NCBI RefSeq assembly: GCF_001436275.1 | Contig: NZ_AZEH01000039.1 | Location: 549,336 to 613,335 of the forward strand | Direction of reading: 5' to 3' | Length of the DNA stretch: 64,000 nt | DNA from: Liquorilactobacillus oeni DSM 19972 | Lineage (GTDB): Bacteria > Bacillota > Bacilli > Lactobacillales > Lactobacillaceae | Part shown: in pieces, positions 28,354-36,541 of the stretch | Position numbering within the stretch: position 1 is the first letter of the stretch | Layout of the letters: each line of letters starts with the position of its first letter | Position numbers and translations under genes: made by a program | Notes under the pieces: model-generated | Seen by the model: only the letters and a program-made list of their open reading frames with translations | What the model was told of the DNA's origin: nothing | Databases searched by the model: none

Positions 28354-30201
28354 TTAATTTTTCTTAGCAGCTGTTTTCTTTTGTTTAACTGCCTTTTCAC
28401 GTGCGTTAGTTTCCAAAATTCGTTTGCGTAAACGAATACTCTCTGGCGTAATCTCAAGCAATTCATCTTCATTTAAGAACTCAAGTGATTCCTCAAGAGT
28501 AAAGTGGGTCGGTTTCTTAATAGAAGCAGTTTGGTCTTTGTTTGAAGAACGAACATTAGTCATGTTCTTACCTTTAGTAACATTAACCGAGATATCACGT
28601 TCACGTGAGCTTTCACCCACAATCATACCTTCATAAACTTCAGTTCCTGGATCAACGAAAATCGTTCCACGATCCTCAACACCCATAATCGCATAAGTTG
28701 TAGCCTTACCGCGATTAATAGAAACCAAGGCACCATTTCTACGACCAGGTTCCCAATTACGAATAACAGGCTTATATTCAGAGAATGTATGGTTAAAGAT
28801 CCCATAGCCGCGAGTCATTGATAAGAATTGAGAATCATAACCAATCAGGCCACGTGTCGGAGCAGAGAAAGTCAAACGTGTCTGACCGTTAGAATTGGTT
28901 TCCATATTAAGCATTTCACCCTTGCGTTGAGACAAGGAATCGATTACAGCGCCAGAATATTCATCTGGAGTATCAATGGTTACACTTTCAAATGGTTCGC
29001 AGGTCTTTCCGTCAACATCACGATAAATAACCTGTGGACGAGAAACTGCAAGTTCAAAACCTTCACGACGAAGTGTTTCGATCAAAATTGAAAGATGTAA
29101 TTCACCACGACCAGAAACTACCCAAGCATCAGGAGAATCTGTATCTTCAACACGCAGCGAAACATCTGTATGCAGCTGTACCTTCAAACGATCTTCAAGT
29201 TTACGCGCAGTTACGTAGTCGCCTTCTTGACCGACAAAAGGAGAATCATTTGTCCTGAAAGTCATCTGCAATGTTGGCGGATCGATCCGCAAAATAGGTA
29301 ATGCCTCAGGATGATCGATTGGACAAACAGTTTCACCAACGAAGATATCTTCCATCCCTGAAACCGCAATCAAGTCTCCCGCCTTAGCCTCATTAATTTC
29401 CAGGCGCTTAAGTCCGAAGAAACCAAATAACTTAGTAACACGGAAGTTTTTTTGCGTCCCGTTAAGTTTCATAACAGTAACCTGATCGCCCACTTTAATT
29501 TTACCGCGAAAAACACGACCAATACCGATCCGGCCCACAAATTCATTATAATCAAGCATCGAAACTTGGAATTGTAAAGGCTCATCAGAATTATCAACCG
29601 GTGCTGGAATTGTCTTCACAATCGCTTTAAAGATTGGATCCATCGTGTGTTTTTGAGTAGCCGGATCTGACTCAAGCGAAGAAGTTCCATTAACAGCTGA
29701 AGCATAAATAACTGGAAATTCAAGTTGGTCTTCCTCAGCACCAAGTTCAATGAAAAGATCTAAAACTTCATCGACAACTTCTTCTGGACGTGCGCCAGGA
29801 CGATCGATTTTGTTAATAACCACAATCGGGGTTAAATGTTGTTCCAAGGCCTTTTTCAAAACAAAACGGGTTTGCGGCATTGTACCTTCAAAGGCATCAA
29901 CAATCAACAAAACACCATCAACCATTTTCATGATTCGTTCAACTTCACCGCCAAAGTCGGCATGTCCTGGTGTGTCAAGAATATTGATCTGTTTATCTTT
30001 ATATCTAACAGCGGTATTCTTAGAAAGAATAGTGATCCCGCGTTCCTTTTCGATAGCATTAGAGTCTAATGCACGGTCATCGATTTGTGTATGTTCATCC
30101 AAAGTATCCGATTGCTTTAACAGCTCATTAACAAGCGTTGTTTTACCATGATCGACATGGGCAATAATAGCAACGTTACGGATATCATCACGTGTTTTCA
30201 A
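28354..30201 (-). CDS. typA: Translational GTPase TypA/BipA
   Basis: Ribosome-binding GTPase of 615 aa linked to stress and low-temperature ribosome assembly. G1 is HVDHGKTT, then RGITI in switch I, DTPGHADFGGEV (G3) and NKID (G4). EF-G-like domains II, III and V follow, then the BipA-specific C-terminal domain (TRGLIGYDSQFL, GEMLNM). A Lys-rich tail closes the protein. Single-gene unit with a strong terminator. Confidence 0.97.
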   Translation of the reverse strand: MKTRDDIRNVAIIAHVDHGKTTLVNELLKQSDTLDEHTQIDDRALDSNAIEKERGITILSKNTAVRYKDKQINILDTPGHADFGGEVERIMKMVDGVLLIVDAFEGTMPQTRFVLKKALEQHLTPIVVINKIDRPGARPEEVVDEVLDLFIELGAEEDQLEFPVIYASAVNGTSSLESDPATQKHTMDPIFKAIVKTIPAPVDNSDEPLQFQVSMLDYNEFVGRIGIGRVFRGKIKVGDQVTVMKLNGTQKNFRVTKLFGFFGLKRLEINEAKAGDLIAVSGMEDIFVGETVCPIDHPEALPILRIDPPTLQMTFRTNDSPFVGQEGDYVTARKLEDRLKVQLHTDVSLRVEDTDSPDAWVVSGRGELHLSILIETLRREGFELAVSRPQVIYRDVDGKTCEPFESVTIDTPDEYSGAVIDSLSQRKGEMLNMETNSNGQTRLTFSAPTRGLIGYDSQFLSMTRGYGIFNHTFSEYKPVIRNWEPGRRNGALVSINRGKATTYAIMGVEDRGTIFVDPGTEVYEGMIVGESSRERDISVNVTKGKNMTNVRSSNKDQTASIKKPTHFTLEESLEFLNEDELLEITPESIRLRKRILETNAREKAVKQKKTAAKKN

Positions 30202-30331
30202 ATTTTTTTCTTCCTTTCACAGATATAAATCTCATTTGGTTGAAAAAGCCCAAATTTTTTCAGCAGCCCTGCAGTTTATGTGAAAATAAAAATTTAATTT
30301 CCACTATATTTTCACTATATTAGTATAAAAA

Positions 30332-30355
30332 GGCTGTGACTAGTTCGTCACAGCC
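30332..30355 (-). terminator. Terminator after the inositol-phosphatase-family gene
   Basis: Perfect 9-bp stem GGCTGTGAC / GTCACAGCC with a 6-nt loop, then TTTTTAT on the minus strand, a few bases past the stop codon. Confidence 0.92.
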
Positions 30356-30359
30356 GAAT

Positions 30360-31142
30360 CTAACGGGCAGGAGCGACAAGACACTGAATGTCTTTTTGAG
30401 CATTTTTCGTAGCCACTAATACATCACTAGATGATAGCATATCAAGTGTACAGCCGTCAATCGTATTTACTTGTAAATTCAAAGCCTGCGCCAAAATTTT
30501 TCCGGCAGCAAAGTCCCATGGCCGTAAGTATGAAAGATAAGCCGCACATTTTCCCTGCAACACATGGATAAACTGAATTCCTGCACTGCCATAAATTCGT
30601 ACTCCGCTGCTTTCCAGAGCCACCCGCTGCAGACTGCGATAATTATGCACTAAAAAAGGCATTGAAATTTCAACCAAACCATTTCTCAGATTTCTATCAG
30701 GAGGTTTCTGAAGCCTATCCTCATTACAAAAAACCCCAATTTCTGGTCCACCCCAAAAAAGATCATTTTGCATAACATCATATATATAACCACGCATCCC
30801 GATACCATCTTGGTAAATACCAATCATACTGGCAAAATGGTCTTGCTGTTTAACAAAGTTCATTGTACCGTCAATTGGATCAATGATCCACACCATACCT
30901 GACGTCTTATAATCTATTTCTTTTTGGTAACTTTCTTCTCCAATGACTTTCGCACTAGGAAAATTTTCTTGAATCTGCTTAACATAATAGTTTTCCACGG
31001 CGCGATCAATGCTTGTTACCAAATCATTACGACCAGATTTAGTCCAAACTTTTATTTCCTTTTCAAAATTCTGCATGATTTCAGAACGAGCAACATGCAT
31101 CCAGCTCTTAACCAGAGAATCAATACGTGAAAATGAGTCCAT
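30360..31142 (-). CDS. Inositol monophosphatase family protein
   Basis: Mg-dependent, Li-sensitive phosphatase fold of 260 aa. Metal-binding motifs are intact: GEES (near 74), WIIDPIDGTMNF (near 90-101) and the C-terminal WDFAAGKIL. The natural substrate is open: inositol phosphate, NADP or 3'-phosphoadenosine phosphates are known for different members. It is paired with the UPF0223 gene directly upstream (16-nt gap), as in many Bacilli, and forms a two-gene unit. Confidence 0.92.
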   Translation of the reverse strand: MDSFSRIDSLVKSWMHVARSEIMQNFEKEIKVWTKSGRNDLVTSIDRAVENYYVKQIQENFPSAKVIGEESYQKEIDYKTSGMVWIIDPIDGTMNFVKQQDHFASMIGIYQDGIGMRGYIYDVMQNDLFWGGPEIGVFCNEDRLQKPPDRNLRNGLVEISMPFLVHNYRSLQRVALESSGVRIYGSAGIQFIHVLQGKCAAYLSYLRPWDFAAGKILAQALNLQVNTIDGCTLDMLSSSDVLVATKNAQKDIQCLVAPAR

Positions 31143-31158
31143 CTAAAACATCTCCATC

Positions 31159-31461
31159 CTAGTATTCATCAGCATTTTTAAGCGGCACGTGTAAATACTT
31201 CTGCTCTGTTTTTCGTGCAGTCTTTACTGCTTGATAAATGCTCATCTGTGTATTCTGTTGAAACTCACGATCCAACTGTTTTTGTGTCATTTTCATTGGA
31301 ACTGCTTTTAAATAGTCTTGATATTTTTTCAAAAAAACGCTGCGTAAAATTTTTGAAGTATAACTTTTTTCCACTGCCTGATAAAAATCAATAACGGTCA
31401 CAATTTCTGCAGTGGACCATTCATCTCTTAAAGGATAACTATAACTTTCAGGAATATTCAT
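31159..31461 (-). CDS. UPF0223 family protein
   Basis: Small helical cytoplasmic protein of 100 aa, like Bacillus YktA. The conserved parts are YSYPLRDEWSTAEIVTVIDFY and KSYTSKILRSVFLKKYQDYLKAVPMKM. Function unknown. It heads the two-gene transcript with the inositol-phosphatase-family gene. An overlapping divergent promoter region separates it from def. Confidence 0.88.
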   Translation of the reverse strand: MNIPESYSYPLRDEWSTAEIVTVIDFYQAVEKSYTSKILRSVFLKKYQDYLKAVPMKMTQKQLDREFQQNTQMSIYQAVKTARKTEQKYLHVPLKNADEY

Positions 31462-31516
31462 TTAGTTTCTACCCCTTTCATTCCATATCTGACAGAAAGG
31501 ATCTTCCTAGAGATTA

Positions 31517-31545
31517 ATTATACACGGTCATTGTCTTATTGTGGA
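31517..31545 (-). promoter_or_regulatory. Promoter of the UPF0223 gene and its neighbour
   Basis: Minus strand TCCACA (31540-31545), 17-nt spacer ending in TGTG, TATAAT (31517-31522). The divergent def gene has a TATAAT at 31597-31602 on the plus strand with a poor -35. Confidence 0.6.
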
Positions 31546-31635
31546 AATTTTTAAGACAGGTTCATAAAATCCTTTTAAAAAAGTTTTCCAGTAGTCTATA
31601 ATTAAGAAGATAAGATAAATTTGGAGGCATATATT

Positions 31636-32190
31636 GTGATAACTATGAAAGATATTATTCGAGAGGGCAATCCCACTTTGCGTGCACGTGCAAAAGAAAT
31701 GAGTTTCCCAATAACAAAAGAACAAAAAGAGCTTGCACACAAAATGATGGAGTTTCTTGAAAATAGTCAAGACCCAGAAATTGCTAAGAAATATAAGCTA
31801 AGAGCAGGTGTAGGCTTAGCTGCACCACAGTTGGATGTTTCTCTTAGGATGACTGCAGTCCTTGTTCCAGACGAAAATGATAAACCGATTTTCAAGCACA
31901 TTCTTGTAAATCCTACTATTCTAAGCGAATCTGTCAAAATGGCTGCTCTTTCAGAAGGGGAAGGATGCCTTTCTGTTGATCGTGAAGTCCCCGGCTATGT
32001 ACCGCGTCATGACAAAATCACGCTGCGCTGGTATGATTTGGATGGCAACAAACATGTTCAGAAATTGCGTGATTATCCTGCAATTGTCTGTCAGCATGAA
32101 ATTGATCATTTAAATGGCATCCTCTTCTTTGACCACATCAACATGAAAAACCCATTCAAAGTAGAAGAAAATACAGTTATTTTAGGCTAG
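31636..32190 (+). CDS. def: Peptide deformylase
   Basis: Removes the formyl group from the N-terminal Met of new proteins; metal enzyme of 184 aa (type 2, as in Gram-positives). All three motifs are present: GVGLAAPQL, EGCLSV with the metal-binding Cys, and QHEIDHLNG with both His and the catalytic Glu. The start is taken as GTG at 31636, since GGAGG (31623-31627) is eight bases upstream. The ATG three codons later is too far from it. Single gene on the plus strand; the hairpin at 32240-32275 follows it. Confidence 0.96.
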   Translation: MITMKDIIREGNPTLRARAKEMSFPITKEQKELAHKMMEFLENSQDPEIAKKYKLRAGVGLAAPQLDVSLRMTAVLVPDENDKPIFKHILVNPTILSESVKMAALSEGEGCLSVDREVPGYVPRHDKITLRWYDLDGNKHVQKLRDYPAIVCQHEIDHLNGILFFDHINMKNPFKVEENTVILG

Positions 32191-32234
32191 TTATTATTTA
32201 AACAATACACACTCTTAAAATATAAGGTGTTCTA

Positions 32235-32340
32235 AAAAAGGGACTGGGTCAAAGATTACATTTTGACCCAGTCCCTCTGTTTTAAACTGCAATATGTGTG
32301 TTAACGTGTTGCAATAGTCAGTCCTTTCCGTCTAACAACC
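32235..32340 (-). repeat. Intergenic element copy B, with terminator
   Basis: The hairpin (32240-32275) has 14-nt arms GGGACTGGGTCAAA / TTTGACCCAGTCCC and is followed by T-rich DNA on the minus strand and TCTGTTTT on the plus strand. It can therefore end def transcription and that of the convergent gene at 32428. The flank TGCAATATG ... CAATAGTCAG ... TTTCCG matches copy A near position 300 almost base for base. Confidence 0.8.
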
Positions 32341-32427
32341 TTTGAGTGCACTTTCTTTTTATTTATTCTATATGTCCCTTAGGCTACAGTAAAACACATC
32401 GCTACAAAGTTCCGGCAGACTAGCAAC

Positions 32428-32898
32428 TTATTCAACTTTTTTTATATCATGCAAATAATTAAAAGTTGTCCCATTAACAACATAAGTGATGTCAAGGTGC
32501 AAAAATCCCTTTTCCTGCCACAAATCAGAAATTACAAAAGCTGTTTCACCGAGATGAGTAAGTTTATGATTTTGAGCATATCCTTGCAAATAAGCTTCTA
32601 ATTCTTTTCTTAATCCTTTCAAGGAAATTTCATGATTAAGCTGTACACGAAACTCATACGCCATTACTCCGCTTCCCCAAACATCTGCTAAACGTGCTGT
32701 ATCAGGAGAAATTTTCATATTCTTTTTTGGATTACGTAGGTTAAACTGTGCAAAAGCAAATTTAAGTGCTTTAGCCGTAATCTCTTTATTCTTAAGCTGT
32801 AACTTTTTAAAACTCCTTATCTGCCAAACTTTTTTAAGGATCCATCCTAGCATGATAAGAAGCACAACCATTAAAATCCAGAAGAACACCTGCTGCAT
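32428..32898 (-). CDS. Membrane-anchored protein of unknown function
   Basis: 156 aa. One N-terminal membrane helix (residues 4-20, VFFWILMVVLLIMLGWI) is followed by a soluble domain of about 125 residues, mixed alpha/beta with no Cys and no recognised motif. The anchor followed by a basic stretch (KKVWQIRSFKKLQLKNK) places the domain inside the cell by the positive-inside rule. No homologue comes to mind beyond uncharacterised lactobacillary proteins. Convergent with def and divergent from rpoY-rnjA; a single gene. Confidence 0.75.
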   Translation of the reverse strand: MQQVFFWILMVVLLIMLGWILKKVWQIRSFKKLQLKNKEITAKALKFAFAQFNLRNPKKNMKISPDTARLADVWGSGVMAYEFRVQLNHEISLKGLRKELEAYLQGYAQNHKLTHLGETAFVISDLWQEKGFLHLDITYVVNGTTFNYLHDIKKVE

Positions 32899-33025
32899 TC
32901 AGAATCCCTTCATTTCTTTTTGTGTAATTATAACATGATTAAATTAACAAAAACGCTCTTAATGATCAGTAACATGGTGTAGTACTTAAATGAGGCCCCC
33001 CTTTATATACTTATATAGACTATTA

Positions 33026-33034
33026 TGCTAGAAT
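33026..33034 (+). promoter_or_regulatory. Candidate extended -10 of rpoY-rnjA
   Basis: TGCTAGAAT with no good -35. If used, it gives a leader of about 120 nt that contains the stem described at 33064-33130. Confidence 0.35.
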
Positions 33035-33063
33035 ATAAATAATTATTGTGCAAACAATCCATG

Positions 33064-33130
33064 TTCGGAATTAAGTGCTAATAATAGCGAAAAACTGTCG
33101 GGCTGTCGTTTCGTACGAAAGCTGTCCGAA
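33064..33130 (+). promoter_or_regulatory. Structured leader of rpoY-rnjA
   Basis: Outer arms TTCGGA (33064-33069) and TCCGAA (33125-33130) enclose a perfect 12-bp palindrome TTTCGTACGAAA (33109-33120), which is flanked by CTGTC on both sides. This suggests a folded 5'-UTR ahead of an RNase gene. A regulatory role is inference. Confidence 0.4.
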
Positions 33131-33161
33131 ATTTTAAGTTAATTATAAGGAGAAATGTTTA

Positions 33162-33380
33162 ATGATTTACAAAATTTTTTATCAACCAACGCAAAGAATC
33201 AATCCTCGTCGTGAAAATACTGCGGCGCTCTATTTGAAAGCTGATTCTGAAGTTGATGCAAGAAGTATTGTAGAAAACAATACTTCTTATAATGTTGATT
33301 ATATTGAAGAGTTAAGCCCCAAAGCTCTTGAATATGAACAGCAGAGTCCCCACTATAAATTGGCGGAACTCGGTAAATGA
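33162..33380 (+). CDS. rpoY: RNA polymerase epsilon subunit
   Basis: Small auxiliary RNA polymerase subunit of Firmicutes (DUF1447), 72 aa, full length. The family sequence is clear: [32 protein letters not shown] and [23 protein letters not shown] lies before the ATG. Its stop overlaps the rnjA start as ATGA, so the two are translationally coupled. The rpoY-rnjA pair is widespread in Bacilli. Confidence 0.96.
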   Translation: MIYKIFYQPTQRINPRRENTAALYLKADSEVDARSIVENNTSYNVDYIEELSPKALEYEQQSPHYKLAELGK

Positions 33381-35053
33381 AGAAATTAAAAATTAAGAAT
33401 AACGAGACTGCTGTTTATGCTGTCGGCGGTCTTGGAGAAATTGGAAAAAATACTTATGGGGTCCAATTTCAAGATGAAATAATTGTAGTTGATGCTGGAA
33501 TTAAGTTTCCAGAAGACGATTTATTGGGAATTGATTACGTTATACCAGATTACCAGTATTTAGTTGCAAACCAACAAAAGATCAAAGCACTTGTGATTAC
33601 TCATGGACACGAAGATCATATCGGGGGAATTCCGTATCTGTTGAAACAAATCAACGTGCCCATTTATGCTGGACCATTAGCACTGGCATTAATCAAAAGC
33701 AAACTGGAAGAACATGGATTGTTAAGAACAACTGAATTGCATGAAATCAACGAAGACAGTGTTTTAAAGTTTCGAAAAACAAGTGTTTCTTTTTTCAGAA
33801 CCACTCATTCGATTCCCGACACATTAGGAGTTGCAGTAAAAACACCGAGCGGAACGATTGTTGCTACCGGTGATTATAAGTTTGATCTGACTCCTGTCAC
33901 AAATCAGCCGCCTAATCTGCAGAGAATGGCGAAACTGGGCAGTGATGGTGTTTTGTGCCTACTTTCTGACAGTACAAATGCCGAAATTCCTAATTTTACA
34001 AAATCGGAACGTTGGGTCGGTAAGTCTATTAAACGAATCTTTGAAAAGGTTGAAGGACGTATTATTTTTGCAACCTTCGCTTCTAATATCTCACGAATTC
34101 AGCAAGCAGCTGAAGTTGCGGTTGCTAAAGGTCGTAAAATTGCAGTCTTTGGACGCAGTATGGATGCAGCTATCAATAACGGCCGCGAACTGGGTTATCT
34201 GAACATACCTGATGATTCGCTTGTGGATGCACGAGAGATCAGCAGGCTTCCCGCTAATAAAGTCATGATTTTATGTACCGGCTCTCAAGGCGAGCCAATG
34301 GCTGCTTTAAGCAGGATTGCAAACGGCACGCATAGACAAGTTGCTATTCAACCGGGAGATACAGTCGTTTTTTCAAGCTCCCCGATTCCCGGCAATACAC
34401 TAAGTGTCAACCACGTAATCAACAAACTCGAAGAAGCAGGCGCAGATGTTATTCATGGCAAAGTAAATAATATCCACGCTTCAGGTCATGGTGGACAAGA
34501 AGAACAAAAATTAATGCTACGCCTCATGAAACCGAAATTTTTCGTTCCAGTTCATGGTGAATATCGAATGTTGAAGATTCATACTGAACTGGCAGAAAAA
34601 TGCGATGTTCCTAAGGATCATTCATTTATTATGCAAAACGGTGATATCTTAGCTCTTACAAAAGATTCTGCGAGAGTTGCAGGTCATTTCAATGCTGGTG
34701 CTGTCTACGTTGATGGTTCTGGTATTGGTGATATCGGCAATGTTGTTTTGCGTGATAGACGAATTCTTTCAGAAGAAGGACTAGTGATTGTTGTCGCAAC
34801 ACTCAATTTGAAGCAAAAAGAAATTCTAGCTGGTCCTGACTTGCTTTCACGCGGTTTTATTTATATGCGTGAATCCGGCGAATTAATAGATAACGGTCGC
34901 AGACGTCTTTTCAGGGTTATGCGCAGAACTCTTAATAAGCCAAACGTTAGTGAAGGAATGTTGAAAGAAGCCATTATAGATGATTTAAGAACTTTCCTTT
35001 ATGACCAAACTGAACGCAAACCAATGATTATCCCGTTACTAGTAATTGTTTGA
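33377..35053 (+). CDS. rnjA: Ribonuclease J1
   Basis: 5'-3' exoribonuclease and endonuclease of mRNA turnover, 558 aa. The metal site HGHEDHIGG (near 75-82) is complete, in contrast to the J2 paralogue in this window. Further family parts are [20 protein letters not shown], the beta-CASP core with GRSMD and [12 protein letters not shown], and the closing [10 protein letters not shown]. Coupled to rpoY. It is followed by intergenic element C, whose hairpin would act as terminator. Confidence 0.97.
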   Translation: MKKLKIKNNETAVYAVGGLGEIGKNTYGVQFQDEIIVVDAGIKFPEDDLLGIDYVIPDYQYLVANQQKIKALVITHGHEDHIGGIPYLLKQINVPIYAGPLALALIKSKLEEHGLLRTTELHEINEDSVLKFRKTSVSFFRTTHSIPDTLGVAVKTPSGTIVATGDYKFDLTPVTNQPPNLQRMAKLGSDGVLCLLSDSTNAEIPNFTKSERWVGKSIKRIFEKVEGRIIFATFASNISRIQQAAEVAVAKGRKIAVFGRSMDAAINNGRELGYLNIPDDSLVDAREISRLPANKVMILCTGSQGEPMAALSRIANGTHRQVAIQPGDTVVFSSSPIPGNTLSVNHVINKLEEAGADVIHGKVNNIHASGHGGQEEQKLMLRLMKPKFFVPVHGEYRMLKIHTELAEKCDVPKDHSFIMQNGDILALTKDSARVAGHFNAGAVYVDGSGIGDIGNVVLRDRRILSEEGLVIVVATLNLKQKEILAGPDLLSRGFIYMRESGELIDNGRRRLFRVMRRTLNKPNVSEGMLKEAIIDDLRTFLYDQTERKPMIIPLLVIV

Positions 35054-35077
35054 TATGCACAATAATGTAAATACCAC

Positions 35078-35212
35078 AAAAGGACTGAATCAAAACTTAT
35101 GTTTTGGCTCAGTCCTTTTGCGTTTAACCACGAATTACTCATAGTCAAATTCAGGACTATATTCGTAATTCACAGTTAATGCTCAAAACCTAGCGACTAT
35201 TATCACACTTTC
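35078..35212 (-). repeat. Intergenic element copy C
   Basis: Hairpin at 35078-35119 (arms AAAAGGACTGA / TCAGTCCTTTT plus inner CAAAA / TTTTG), then AATTACTCATAGTCAAA (35133-35149) and GTTAATGCTCAAAACCTAG (35175-35193), followed by CGACTAT. ATAGTC and GACTAT form an outer inverted repeat. Both blocks recur in copy D with the same order and spacing. It lies between two plus-strand genes, so here it can only end rnjA. Confidence 0.8.
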
Positions 35213-35318
35213 TTTTTTAGTATCCCAATTAACAATAATTAATATAACACTAGCAGTTGATAATCTTGAGAATCATATAAAACAAATTTCAAAATTTTTA
35301 TAAATTTGTCACCCACGC

Positions 35319-35348
35319 TTGTAAAATTACCATAAAGATGGCTATAAT
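35319..35348 (+). promoter_or_regulatory. Promoter of the lipid-kinase-like gene
   Basis: TTGTAA (35319-35324), 18-nt spacer, perfect TATAAT (35343-35348). It lies about 35 nt before the GTG start, so the gene is transcribed on its own. Confidence 0.7.
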
Positions 35349-35382
35349 GACTTGGTGTTGTTTAAGAATGGAGGCAAGAAAC

Positions 35383-36363
35383 GTGAAGACCTTCTTTTTC
35401 ATAATTGATGAAGAAATGGTAAAAAATGATCCACAAAAAACTTGGAAAAAAATCAAGTCCGAACTAAAAAACAGCAAAATAAACTACAAAATTATCAAAG
35501 TGCACAATCTTAAACAAATCTCACGTGTAATTCAGCAGTTCGTTGATACTTTGGGAATGCATGCTTTAACAGATGCTGTAGTAATAAGCTGCGGCAGAAA
35601 TATTTTCTTCTTAGAAGTCCTCTCTAACCTGTTAAATGCCGCAAAAGTAAAAATTCCAGTTGCTTTTATTCCATTTGAAGATAAAAACATTTTTGCAAAA
35701 AAAATAGGAGTTTCATTAGACCCCTTGATTGCATTGCAGCAAATTTTTAACACCATTAGACCAACATATTATAATTTAGTTGAAATGGATGAAGCAACGC
35801 ACACTGTAAAAAAAGTATTCTTAGATGAAGTCATAATTGGTTTCAATGCTTATTTGTCAAGCCTGCTGCAAAACTCGAGGATGCTGATTTTTTTACAGGA
35901 ACATCATTCGTACTATGCAGCACGTTTTTGCGGCCTTGTCGCTGCTTTTGTCAACAGAGAACATTTTGCTGCAACCTTGCGTATAAATCACAAATATTAT
36001 TTTTTTAAAAATACATGTTCAGTTAGTATCAAAAATATTACTCCAGAAAGTGAATTTAAAACTGCCTCTCAATTACAAACTTCAGAACAACTTTTGAACA
36101 TTTCTGTAATTAGCAGCCTAAATCCCTTTACTTCCTTTTTACTTTGGCTTTTTCGCAAGTTTAAAGCTGAAACAAAACTTCCCTTTGTTCACACTTTTAA
36201 ACAGAAGCAGTTCCATCTTATGATTAATTCCCTTGAATTCGGACAAATTGACAACCGAGAACTGACCAACAAGTTTTATGATGTATTCTTCAGAATTGTT
36301 AACTACCCTTTTTGGTTTGATGTAGACAGCGTTTCACTGACACAAAAAAAGCAAAAAGGATAG
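35383..36363 (+). CDS. Degenerate diacylglycerol-kinase-fold protein
   Basis: 326 aa from the GTG at 35383, with GGAGG eight bases before it. The overall pattern follows the YegS/DgkB lipid kinases. An N-terminal strand, then KTWKKIKSELKNSKINY, then PVAFIPFEDKNIFAKKIGVSLDPLIAL stands where active members have PxGTGNDFA...LGIPxxPxxA. The C-terminal half has EVIIGFNAYLSS in place of the usual GIGFDAxV. However, the catalytic GGDGT has become SCGRN (in VVISCGRNIFFLEVL), the N-terminal NPxSGxG is IDEEMVK, and GTGND is EDKNI. It should not bind ATP in the normal way. It has its own promoter and an intact frame, so it is likely kept as a non-catalytic protein. The fold assignment is by eye. Confidence 0.72.
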   Translation: MKTFFFIIDEEMVKNDPQKTWKKIKSELKNSKINYKIIKVHNLKQISRVIQQFVDTLGMHALTDAVVISCGRNIFFLEVLSNLLNAAKVKIPVAFIPFEDKNIFAKKIGVSLDPLIALQQIFNTIRPTYYNLVEMDEATHTVKKVFLDEVIIGFNAYLSSLLQNSRMLIFLQEHHSYYAARFCGLVAAFVNREHFAATLRINHKYYFFKNTCSVSIKNITPESEFKTASQLQTSEQLLNISVISSLNPFTSFLLWLFRKFKAETKLPFVHTFKQKQFHLMINSLEFGQIDNRELTNKFYDVFFRIVNYPFWFDVDSVSLTQKKQKG

Positions 36364-36367
36364 CTGA

Positions 36368-36522
36368 TAAAGGAGCTGCGGCAAAACCAAAATGAAGGTT
36401 TTGTCGCAGCTCCTTTATTTTTGCCTTACATTTTTTCTGCCTAACAGTAAATTACTCATAGTCAAAACCAAAATGTTTATGATTTGCAGTTAATGTTCAA
36501 AACCTAGTGACTATCGGCACAT
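36368..36522 (-). repeat. Intergenic element copy D, with terminator
   Basis: Hairpin at 36368-36417 (arms of 20 nt, core GGAGCTGCGGCAAAACC / GGTTTTGTCGCAGCTCC). Then come AATTACTCATAGTCAAA (36450-36466), identical to copy C, and GTTAATGTTCAAAACCTAG (36489-36507) with a single base different. It lies between the convergent kinase-like gene and recD2 and can terminate both. Confidence 0.82.
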
Positions 36523-36541
36523 TACTTTTTTACCGTGAACT

